Below are positions 33,556 to 43,722 of a DNA stretch of 64,000 nucleotides, piece by piece. Position numbers and translations under genes: made by a program. Numbering within the stretch: position 1 is the first letter of the stretch; every line of letters starts with the position of its first letter. Where the stretch lies: NCBI GenBank assembly GCA_018902385.1, contig JABSSW010000001.1:1-64000 (forward strand), given 5' to 3'. This DNA is from Physcia stellaris (Eukaryota; Ascomycota; Lecanoromycetes; Caliciales; Physciaceae). The notes under the pieces were generated by a model. That model did not search any database. It saw only the letters and a program-made list of their open reading frames with translations, and had not been told where the DNA came from.

Positions 33556-34410
33556 GACAGCAGATACCGGCCTGAGTTGGTGATAAATACCGGCTATTTA
33601 CCTACCTTGAGTAGAGCGATGATCTCATCCTGCATCTCAGCCTATCTTGATCACGCAATCTCTCTGAAACAGCACGCAAACCGGTTGCCAGCTTGCAAAC
33701 GGACACAGTTGGTACCGGGCCGGAGTTGGGATATGGAACTGACAGCAAAGCATAATTTGAAATTCCTGGTGGCGCTGTTTGTTTTTCTTTCGGCAGTTCT
33801 GAGCCTGGCTTCAATCGGAGATAAAGAAGAATTATTGGTCGCTGGTATGGGACACATTTACCAGGGAACCACTATCGTACCATAGACAGTCATACTCTGG
33901 AGACTAAAACAAACTTCACGATGAGTAAGCAGAAACCTGACCAGATTCGCTCTAGGCTTAAAACGAAGGGTTTGCGTAACGAGGAAGTTGAGACCGTTGG
34001 ACACAAAAATGCTGGCCATAGACATTGTGACATTGATCGAGAAATGTCGTGAGCTTACATAACGGCTTGACAGGGTACCGTCGCAATAACTACTAGCGAT
34101 TGGTATGGCCGTTTTTACCGCATGATAGGAGTGCATATACATAAGACGTCAGACTGAGGATACTGAACCACGGCTTACCTATTCAGGAAGCGGGACTCTC
34201 TCCTGCCACTTCAATCGTCATCTCCCCACTCTCGGCCTCTTCCTGCAGAGCTGCATTCTGTAGATAGGGAGAGTCGACGTTGTTGCTTCGCAAAGACGTC
34301 ATCTTAGCGTGCAATTACGTCATCGCCTGCATGATGTATAAGTGCTGATGGGCCCTGCTCATTCTCTGATTGTACACTGTGGTGGTTATCCATTATAGAA
34401 ATCGAGAATT
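33556..34410. promoter_or_regulatory. Divergent promoter region, FMO and TauD-like gene 2
   Basis: This 855-bp interval separates the leftward FMO gene from the rightward TauD-like gene and probably holds both promoters. No specific regulator site could be identified with confidence. Open frames in it have no motifs. Confidence 0.4.
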
Positions 34411-35756
34411 ATGGGCTCAGTTGGTACTAGGACCGTTCTGCAACAGCCTACTATCAGCTATAAACCCGATTTCGACCAATATCAAGCCCGGACCAGATTC
34501 CGTCTCCAGACCGAGCCACTGCAAAAACAGACTTTGCCTGAAGGTTTCCCAGAGCAGCTGGTCTCTGACCTGGTCTGGGAAGGCGAGAATCTAGCCGAAA
34601 GCTACGACTGGACTTACGTACTTAATCCAGAGCAGATCAAAGAGTTGGAGGATGCATTGGAATACTTCAAAGGTGAGCCCGTCTGCCTAGGAAAAACAGG
34701 TAACTACTAAGCATCAATCAGCCTTGGGTAAGCCTTTGGGTCATATAAGTCAGGAAACATTTCCTTTGCCGACATTGCACGGTGCGCTTCGGGAGGTGTC
34801 TAAGGAGCTCCATTTCGGCCACGGATTCAAGGTTATTAGAGGTCTTCCAGTAGACAATCATTCTCGCGAAGATAATATCATCCTGTACACCGGCCTTTCT
34901 TCTCATATTGCACCTTTGCGGGCGCGTCAAGACAGCAAATATAATGGAGAACCTGCAGATGTTGTCTTGAACCATATCAAGGATCTCAGCGCTGGCCATG
35001 AAAAAGCCCATATTGGTGCACCAGCATACACAGCTGACAAGCAGGTTTTTCATACGGACATAGGAGACATTATCTCACTGTTCGCCCTTAGCACGGCGGC
35101 TGAAGGTGGAACCAGTAGGTTGGCAAGCACTTGGAGAGTTTATAATGAGCTCGCGGCTACCAGACCGGACCTGATTGAAACCTTATCGAAGGACTGGATT
35201 GCTGATAACTTTGGCAATGCTGCTCAGCCCTATACTGCTAAGCCTCTACTCTTCTTCCAGCCTTCGACCAACGATAGTCCAGAACGGGTCATTCTTCAGT
35301 ACGCGAGAAGAACATTCACGGGGTTTGGGGCGTTGCCACGTTCAAAGAATATTCCGGCTATTACTGAAGCTCAGGCAGAAGCTTTGGACGCAATACACTT
35401 TCTTGGCGAGCGATTCAATGTGGGTTTGGATTTCCGAAAGGGTGACATCCAGTATGTCAACAACTTAGCAGTTTTCCACGCTCGGGACGAATTCAAGGAC
35501 ACCCCAGATCGACAGTAAGCCTACTTATTCATTTCCTCTGTGCTACCTCGTTAGATCCTAAAGAGCTAACCGTTCTTACTACAGGCGCCATCTTGTCAGA
35601 CTCTGGCTTCGCGATCCCGAGAATGCCTGGGAAACGCCAGATTTATTGAAGGCTAAATGGGCTCAATTATATGATGGCATTAGTCCAGAGAGCCAAATGT
35701 TTCCATTAGAGCCTTATGTGAGGAGCTCAAGTAATGGTGCGGATAAGAAGGAATAG
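34411..35756 (+). CDS. TauD-type Fe(II)/2-oxoglutarate dioxygenase 2
   Basis: Three exons (34411-34672, 34722-35514, 35585-35756) give 408 residues. The metal ligands are HxD in KQVFHTDIGDI (His198/Asp200) and the distal histidine in NNLAVFHARDEF (about 340), followed by the arginine-rich RHLVRLWLRDP that closes the 2-oxoglutarate site. The N-terminal extension LPEGFPEQLVSDLVWEGENL is typical of the fungal TauD/clavaminate-synthase-like group. It is only distantly like the first TauD gene, so the pair is not a recent duplication. It is divergent to the FMO and in the same direction as the permease 630 bp downstream. Confidence 0.9.
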
Positions 35757-36386
35757 ACTCGCTTTGAGGTCACATAACCAATATGCTCACTTCTGCGACG
35801 AAATTAATTCTGGGCGATGACTGTTCTGAGTGTGAAATACGCATGCGAAGAACCTTTTCCACATGGGCTGATCCTTCCCGTCGTAGGTCAGCAAGTCATA
35901 TAACCCGAGATAACTAGATCGACTGATTATGTTTCATGAGTGGTGGCGGGCCAGTTCCACGACAGGTACTGCGATCTTTTCGGTACATCAAAGCACGTCT
36001 TACATCCTTTCATGCACTCGATGACCAAGATAATAGCCGATTGGCAATTGGCAAAAGCTGAACGCAACGTGAGAAATGGCGTTATTCGCCACACGGAGCA
36101 CGCGCACGGAATAGCAGTGCCACGGCATAGGTACCTCCCCAATTCATCGACTTGCAGATGGTGCAATCGCGTCGCAGCAAGATCCATCGCAATCGAAGTT
36201 ATCCTCGATGCAGAATCGAAATGAATTTCACCATCAAGCCATACGATCACATCAGGGATCCGCGGCTTGTCGAAAAAGCATTGGTGAATACTTTCTACAA
36301 TATGGTCTGCCCTCTGCTCTCAGACGTGAGCGGATTATCAGCTTTCTTGACTTAGAGTCCCGATATCTGCATAGCTATTGCCCGCT
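35757..36386. other. Intergenic stretch upstream of permease
   Basis: No gene is supported. It should contain the terminator of the dioxygenase and the promoter of the permease. Confidence 0.4.
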
Positions 36387-38469
36387 ATGGTGACCGTCCG
36401 CTGGAAACCCCGTGCATCTTCACCTTCACCAATAAGCGAAAACTCCAACGACGGTGAGACTGCCTTTCTCTCCACAGGTAGTCTCGAGTATGCCGTCGAG
36501 AAAGGGGGAAACAACAGCGGCCCCTCATATCAAGAGAGTTCCGGAGCTCCCGTCGAATCCCACTCGACTTTAGGCTACAATGTTGGATCTATTACGATTG
36601 TTTTCTTGAACCTGTCGAAGATGGTTGGCACGGGTGTATACTCAACGCCGGCCTCCATTCTAACAAACACCGGCAGCGTGGGTCTCTCGTTGATCTACTG
36701 GTTCATCGGCTTCCTAATGGCTGGCTCCTCCCTTTCAGTATACCTGGAGTTCGCATCTTATTTGTGAGTTATTTGTACTCTGGTTGCGTTCTCCCCATTT
36801 TGCCTGAATGTCTCGAACCGTCAGACACAGTGAGTACAGCGACTTATGGGAAGCCTGAAGGCTAACTTGGACATTTTTGATAGTCCCAACCGCTCGGGGA
36901 GCGAAGTCGTGTACCTAGAGCAAGCATATCCTCGACCGCGATATCTCTTTCCTGTGACCTTTGCCATTCAGACCGTACTTCTGTCGTTCAGCTCCTCCAA
37001 TGCTATTGTTCTAGCACAGTATCTTTTCCGCATCAACGGTCACTCCCCCACGGCGTGGGAACTCAAAGGCGTTGCCGTCGCCGGCTACACAGTCGCAGTA
37101 CTTCTTCTTGCTTTCCAGACGCGCTTCTCCTACCGTCTCTCCAACGCCATCGGCATCGTAAAGTTGATCACGTTGATCTTTGTTGCCATCACTGGGTTGG
37201 TTGTGTTAGGCGGGCACACCTCTGTAAAAAATCCTACAGCTAACTTCCACAACGCTTTTGACTCGACTACAAGCTCAGGATATGGGATCACGAATGCCCT
37301 TGTAAAGATCGTCTTCTCTTACGCAGGCTACGAGAACGCATTTAACGTCGTCAACGAAGTCAAGAACCCAGTCCGCTCGATACGAAACTCAGGGGCGATA
37401 TCACTTATCCTTGTTGCGGTGCTCTATATGCTTGCAAACATTGCATACTTTGCCGCCGTACCTAAAGAAGAGCTTAAAGCGTCGAAGCAGATCGCGGCGA
37501 GTTTATTCTTCGAGCGAGTCTTCAGAAAAGGAGGGGCAGTGAAGGGTCTAAATTTACTGATAGCCCTGAGCGCCTTTGGGAACCTTGTCGCCGTGCTTAT
37601 AGGTCAGAGCAGAGTGATTAGGGAATGCGGACGGTAAGCCTAGCCCACCTCTTACCCCTTTCCGATCAGTTGTTATCCTTTTCAACTGCGCTAATGCATC
37701 ACGCAGTCAAGGCACCCTCCCCTTCACATCATTCTGGGTCTCAACCCGCCCCTTCGGCACCCCCCTCGGCCCCTACTTTCTCAAATGGTCTCTCACAGTC
37801 CTCTTAATCCTCGCTCCACCTGCAGGCGACGCGTTCAACTTTGTCGTTGATCTGAACACCTACCCGCAAGCATTCTTCTATTTTCTCATGGCCCTTGGAC
37901 TGTATTTCGTACGGTATCGACGCAAGAAACTGGGTCTCCCACGGCTAGCGAGTGACAAGGATGGCTTCAGAGCTTGGGATGTGGCCGTGGTCTTCACAAT
38001 CGCGGTCAATTTCTACTTGCTGGTTATGCCCTGGTATCCACCGCCCGGGGGGGCAACGGGTGGCGATGTTAGTTTTTGGTATGCAACTTATGTCGTTGTG
38101 GGCATTGGGATGTGAGTCCAATCATTTCCAGCTTCAACTCGACCTTCTACACTCCAATGATCAGTATTTAATGTGCTTGAATACGTATGCTGACGAATGG
38201 GAAGTCTACTCGCCTGTGCGATCTACTATGCTCTTTGGGTCTGGATCTTACCCCGTTTGGGCAACTATAGGATCCGTCACGAAAAGCTCGTACTTCCGGG
38301 TGGAGAGGTAACGCATAGGTTGACCAAGGTCCCATTGGGTGTGCTAGAGACTTGGGACGAGCAACATGATGCTCAGGGTAAGAAGCTTGCCAGTGAGACC
38401 TCCAGTAATGATGAGAGCTCCATGAAGAGGGTAAATGTTGGGTTGAAAGGCGACAATATTGAGTTGTAG
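36387..38469 (+). CDS. Amino-acid permease, MUP1/LAT-like
   Basis: Four exons (36387-36763, 36884-37633, 37707-38111, 38205-38469) give 598 residues with about 12 membrane segments. The start of the membrane part, LGYNVGSITIVFLNLSKMVG followed by TGVYSTPASIL, and the VFSYAGYENAFNVVNEVKNP loop match the fungal APC-family high-affinity methionine permease group (Mup1-like). These carry methionine, cysteine or related amino acids across the plasma membrane with protons. The position next to two TauD-type dioxygenases and an FMO fits uptake of a sulfur-containing compound. The soluble N-terminal 60 residues and C-terminal tail are Ser-rich, as is usual for regulated permeases. Confidence 0.9.
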
Positions 38470-39672
38470 GAGGCGAGAAGCGACGCATAGCTTCCATTGG
38501 CTGAACGATTGGGCCAGAAATGTAGTAGATGTTGCAGGATACTATAGCCTATAGCTGCGGGAGGATAAGACCCTACCTTCGATCTGTGAACTCCAACCAT
38601 TGTTGAAGGAAGAGAAGTCTCCTACATCCGTACAGTTTCTATTAGCTTCATCAGCGAACCGTCTTGTTAGTAGGTATTTAACGCCAGACTGTTTCTGCTT
38701 CTAAAATCTGCCGTTTCTCTAGGCATACCTTCTAGGTTTTGAATCCGTAAATAACACAAGGATCTACTTTAACCCGATAAGCACCATTGAGAGCTATGAA
38801 TGTGAACAACCCGACTGAAAGTTCAACGTGTAAAGTAGGAAAGATAGTATTAAGGTAATCTCTACGACGAGCGCCTTAACCCTTACTTAGTTCTCATGAT
38901 GACCTAGACATGAGTCCAAAAATCTACTATGAGTATTTGGGCCAGAACTATACAGGAGCCCATAGTTCTAGATATCTGGGCTGCGCTGGAGATCAGACTG
39001 AGTAACGGGCTGAAAAGAGGTTTGAATCTCACGTGTGGTGCGATATCTTGTATCTTCCTTAGTACGGAGTACCTAGGTAGCCTGAAGTGCTTATGTGAGA
39101 TGCCAAGTCGTTCTGTCAGATATTCTTATAACAGCTCCGATTTTCTGTCTGTTTGAATACTTGCATTGAGCATTGCCGGCTGTTAATGGTGCTTCCATCT
39201 CCAGCACACCAGGTCTTAGGGTTATTGAGGAACAAACGTGTGAAGCACGGATAACTACATTAGTTATCCGAGATGAGCGCCAAGAGAGCGCTTAATGTTC
39301 TATGAGGGCACGATCGCTACCGACGATCAGCGGCGATCGTTATCATTGGCGCGTTTATCGCATGATCAAAAATAACACCCCGGATTAGGATCGAATCTAC
39401 GCGCGTCACGCGTATCCATTATGACGGCATGGAAATATCGGGTCACTCAACAAGTTTCTTACATTTCCTGGCCCCTCAACCTATAGAGACCTTTGTTAGA
39501 TATAGTCCGAGGTTGTACTTTTGCCATGCACACGGATAATTGTTTCCTAACGTAACAACTATTGCGACGTTCAGAGGATCGAGGGCGAGTTGCCCGAACC
39601 TCTCCACCATCATAAGTCTTCGTCAACCTTGCCCACCCTGGGAGTAAAACTTCTCTCTTTCCCTCAATCGAA
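38470..39672. other. Intergenic stretch with palindrome
   Basis: No gene is supported in this 1.2-kb interval. It holds the 10-bp-arm palindrome at 39248-39270 and a weak tRNA-like B box on the reverse strand near 39395. Neither is enough for an RNA gene call. Confidence 0.4.
39248..39270. repeat. Perfect short palindrome
   Basis: CGGATAACTA and TAGTTATCCG are exact reverse complements around the 3-base loop CAT. This could be a hairpin, a binding site for a dimeric protein or a tiny element relic. Confidence 0.6.
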
Positions 39673-41123
39673 ATGTCAAAACTCCTCGCGCTTCCAAACG
39701 AGGTTCTTGGTCGCATAGTAGAAGTAGCCAGGCCTCTAGACCTAGAGTCCTTCGCTTACACGAATAAATTGATCTTCGCCCTGGCAAAAAAGCCCTAAAA
39801 CGACATCTCAAAATGAAGAGATACTCTTCGGTATGCTTTGGTAATTTTGAGCGCGCTTATGACGATTTTAAAGGCTCTAGGCGGAACGACAGAAACAATC
39901 CTTTCCTACTACTCAGCAGTATCATCCAAGATCCCGAGATAGCTGAGGGACCTACAAAGTTGAGTTTGGGCAGTCTCATCGATTACGGCGATGGGGAGGA
40001 AGAAGATAACGATGGCGGCACCAGCGTGACGGACACGAAGGAGCCCAAGACTTTGATGAGGAAGCACTCCGCGGCGATACATGTTTTGGTCCAGGAATGT
40101 GATTTCATTCCCAAGGCCAAGCAAGAGTGGTGGTCAAATGCTATCATCCGCTCGTTAGACCCCGACGCAGCAATCGCTCTTCTGATCACTTTGCTTCCCA
40201 AACTTGAATTATTCGACACCGAAGACTGGTCTGATCCGGAGGGGATTGAGAACATCCACATCATCGTCAAGAGCATCATTGAGGCCAACCAGAATTTCGA
40301 GTCGCCTTCTCATGGTAAGGCGTTGGCACACCTCAAAGAATTCTACATGTACCATTCGGACACGGAAGGTGGCGAGGACATCGACGATTACGGGCCTTTC
40401 GCAATGCTACCTTCAATGCGAGTGCTGAGCGGTAGGAACATTGCCGGCGACGATGGTTTTATATGGGCACCAATCTGCATCAATGCATTATCAAACGTCA
40501 TCGAGATCAACTTTGAGTGGAGTGCCATAGATGCAGACACGTTCGACACAATGCTCTCCAGGATCCACGGTCTGAAGAAATTCACCTACAATTACGGAGG
40601 AGCCACAGTGAGTTATGCTTCATACGACCCCGCTGGATACGTCGAATCGCTCCGAAACCATGCCGCTGCTAGCTTAGAGCGGCTTGATATTACCGATGAC
40701 GGTATACTTATGGATGAAGATATACCAAGGCAATATGTAGGGTCTTTGAAGATGTTCAGTTCTTTAATTTCTATTCGATTGGAAGATGTGGCCTTTGAAA
40801 CAAGGGATGTGTCAGAAGATGTTCTGGCTCTGTCCGAAGGGGAGTTCTACAGGGAAGATTCGGATGCTGACTCCATCTTTCAAGAAAGACTCGATCGACT
40901 CGTCGACATTCTTCCTCCTTCTATCAAGTATGTGACACTGATACCAACCAATGGTAACGAAGGGGTACAGGAAATACTCGAGGGACTAGCAGAGGAGAAG
41001 GCGCAGACATTGCCGAATCTGCGGATAATCAAGTTTGAGGGTGAAGACCCGTTGGAGGATGAAATGAGGGCGGCCTTGAAAGGAGCCGGCATTACTCTAA
41101 AGAGCTGGAACATTGAAATCTAA
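39673..41123 (+). pseudogene. F-box protein with a frameshift
   Basis: From ATG 39673 the N-terminus LLALPNEVLGRIVEVARPLD followed by LESFAYTNKLI is a classical fungal F-box, which binds Skp1 in SCF ubiquitin ligases. The frame then hits a stop just after a run of six A's (39786-39791). One frame over, ALKRHLKMKRYSSV continues the expected F-box-family text and stays open to 41123 for about 440 residues, including leucine-rich LRNHAAASLERLDITDDG-type segments used for substrate choice. A single-base change in the A run, real or a sequencing error, explains this. No intron fits the break. Confidence 0.75.
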
Positions 41124-42037
41124 GACAGCTATCTGATCTTACAAGATCTGACTTGTGTCTTCTTTAGTGGTCGTGGAGACTGCACCATCTTTTAGCTTTT
41201 CGATCCTGACCTCGGATACAACTTCATTTCAAGATATATTCCGGAAGAAAGGATCCGAGGATTTCTTCGGCAACAAGCTCTGCGGAGCGATTCAGCCAGC
41301 TATCGAGAACTAATTACGTGAGCGCGCAATTACGGTATCGACGGTCTGCTTTCCTCTGGGCACATTGTTTCAAATATATTCTTACACCACACAAAAGCCA
41401 ATCGTAACATCCCCAAAAATGATCACAGAAGTGAAGCAACTGAGCGATTTCGAGCGGCTGCTCGGATAACCCGCCGGGATACCCCCAGTGATTTGGGGCA
41501 AAATCTACTTGCCTTTGAGCCTGAGACCGTACCAGACATGGAGCAGGTTCCGCGATCACATTCTCTCGACCCGTGGTCTCACGCCGCTCGTCCAAGGAAG
41601 TAACCTGTCAACTAGTTGCCAACCCTCCATCAAAGAAACCATAGCGGCCATTGATAGGTACGAGACCCAAAGCACGTCGACAGGATTTTGTCCGGCGCAC
41701 GGAGCGGAAAGTCCTGAGACCGACGTGGGCAATGCTGCTAGACGCTTCCAATAATAATAACTTTCGGTGTGAATAATTCGATGCTTCGAGAGACCACAGC
41801 TTTTTGCACCCAGGTGCATCCGAGCCTTTGCCATTCCTCTTCGCGATCAACGTATGATCCGCTAATTGACCCGTGTAGTTGATAGGTCGTGTTGAGTGCG
41901 AGAGCGCTACGCATGCATACGAGTAGCCGCCCTCCCGCCCCCTCTGTGAGTTCCCCCAAGCCCAGGACACAAGCCTCCACCTGTTCCCCCAATCATCCCA
42001 CACCATCCCGCACGCTCATCCAACATTGAACTGAAGA
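41124..42037. other. Intergenic stretch, no supported gene
   Basis: Competing short frames lie on both strands around 41.5-42.0 kb without motifs. A CT-rich segment at 41,930-42,030 probably belongs to the promoter and leader of the secreted-protein gene. Confidence 0.4.
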
Positions 42038-42598
42038 ATGTCAGCCCTTAAATTGCAATCCTTGCTTTACTGCTATATCTTCCTTCTCCTCCCTACCTTC
42101 ACCAGTCCCTATGTCTGTCATCCGGCGCTCGGCCGCCTCCCCACAGAACCCGACTGCCTCGCCCTGACTGACGCGCTCGCATACGCTTCCCAGCTTTATC
42201 CGTCGCCCAGAAGATGGGGTCGCCATCTCGTCAGCTCCGGAGAGACGGAAGAGCTACCAAGATGGTTCTGGATTGAATCACCACGTCCCACAACAACCTG
42301 CGCTGTTGTGGTTGATATTGGCAGACGGGATAGGTGGGTCGTTGACACGTTCCCGATGCTCGATGTCGCGAGAGCAGCGAGTGTGGTGTATCAGAGGTGC
42401 TTGGTTGGGAGAGGACAAGAAGGGTTGGAGTTCGTGAACGACGACGCGCATGCATATGTTAAGATGACTAGAATGAATGGGATGCCGTGGTTGAGACAGA
42501 GCGGAGATGGGATGAGGAGGGTGAAGCTCTTGGATGGAAGTTTCCTACTGGAAGGGCAGCCACGAGGGATGAACGTGTCGGGCATCAGTCGAATCTAA
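42038..42598 (+). CDS. Small secreted protein, function unknown
   Basis: A single exon of 186 residues begins with a signal peptide (LLYCYIFLLLPTFTSPYVC) and has about four cysteines in the mature part (YVCHP, PDCLAL, TTCAVVV, YQRCLVG). It contains the order cysteine - LVSSG/PRWFWIE - cysteine - DTFPMLDVARAASVVYQRC, reminiscent of a widespread group of uncharacterised fungal secreted proteins, but I cannot name it. No catalytic motif is seen. A role outside the cell is inferred from the signal peptide only. Confidence 0.65.
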   Translation: MSALKLQSLLYCYIFLLLPTFTSPYVCHPALGRLPTEPDCLALTDALAYASQLYPSPRRWGRHLVSSGETEELPRWFWIESPRPTTTCAVVVDIGRRDRWVVDTFPMLDVARAASVVYQRCLVGRGQEGLEFVNDDAHAYVKMTRMNGMPWLRQSGDGMRRVKLLDGSFLLEGQPRGMNVSGISRI

Positions 42599-43722
42599 AT
42601 CGTCAGTGTCGATGACTGGGTGCTTGGGACCTCTTGCTTACTGATCTTCCTACAATGGGAGATGTGAAATATGCTACTTATCGCCAGTATCAATTGTTCA
42701 TTCTTTACTTGATGCAAACATTGGCCAGAGCAATCACTGAATCGTGACTTACCCAGCTTGGCGAATCAGTCATGGGAGATACAATCTCACACACATAGTC
42801 TTTTTTTTCCGAGACTTCCACTCAATATAGTTGACGGCAATTATTTGTCGTCTCCGAGTAAGGCAATAAAAACATTAAATAGCATCGAGACCGCTAGAGA
42901 CAGGAAGAGTACATTGTTGTGTAATATTCCAAGTCGTTGTGAGAAGCTGCTTCTGAGTTGTGATGTATGAGAAGAGCATGAAGAGGTTCAAGAATCACCT
43001 CAAAGAAAAGTCTCGCGTAAGTTGAGAGCATGCAAGATGCAGCCCTGTTTGAGATCAGATCGTGGAGGTGTGAAGTCTTGCAGCACTTCGGCCGTCATTA
43101 ATGGCACATGATGAAATGCGGAGAGTCATTATGATCTTGTAGTCAGCGAAGCTGAAGAAAGATCCCAAGGAATCGGAATTGTCACACTTTACAGAATTGT
43201 CTTACCAGAGATGTCCAATGGCATCAGAGGGACACTGCAATGAAGTAGCCGGGAGAAGTGACGATCACACTTCAATTCCGTGATACGGAGATGACACAAC
43301 GGGTCGATGCTTCACTGGCTTTCTTCAGCAAAAACATAGTCTAAGCGATGTGAAGAAATCCTCATAAAGTCACTATACGTCGAATGAGTCACGCTTCACC
43401 ACTGCGAGTTACTTTACGATGTACGCTAAACGTCTCTACCCCGGCCAGCACAATTTTGCCAGTGGATTGACATACTTTCATCGCCCACCCTATGCAATCT
43501 TTATCACCAGTTATTATGATGGGTATGCGGGACTGCATGAGGTGCCGTAACACCCGGTAATTTGTTGTCCATCGCTTAGCGACGGCTTCCATTCATTAGA
43601 GCTGACTTTCGATCCGTGGCTGCCTGGGGCTGAACATATTCCTACAGTTATCAGACGGCGGCTAGCATATAAAGAGCGCCATCTCCAGACTTCTTCATGC
43701 TCTGCTTGTAGTATAATTGACC
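42599..43722. other. Intergenic stretch, no supported gene
   Basis: This 1.1-kb interval has only short motif-free frames. It includes the promoter of the S9 peptidase gene. Confidence 0.4.

Noticed and set aside
39370-39430. tRNA-like B box (GATTCGATCC) on the reverse strand
   Set aside because: No A box at a proper distance and no paired acceptor stem could be found.
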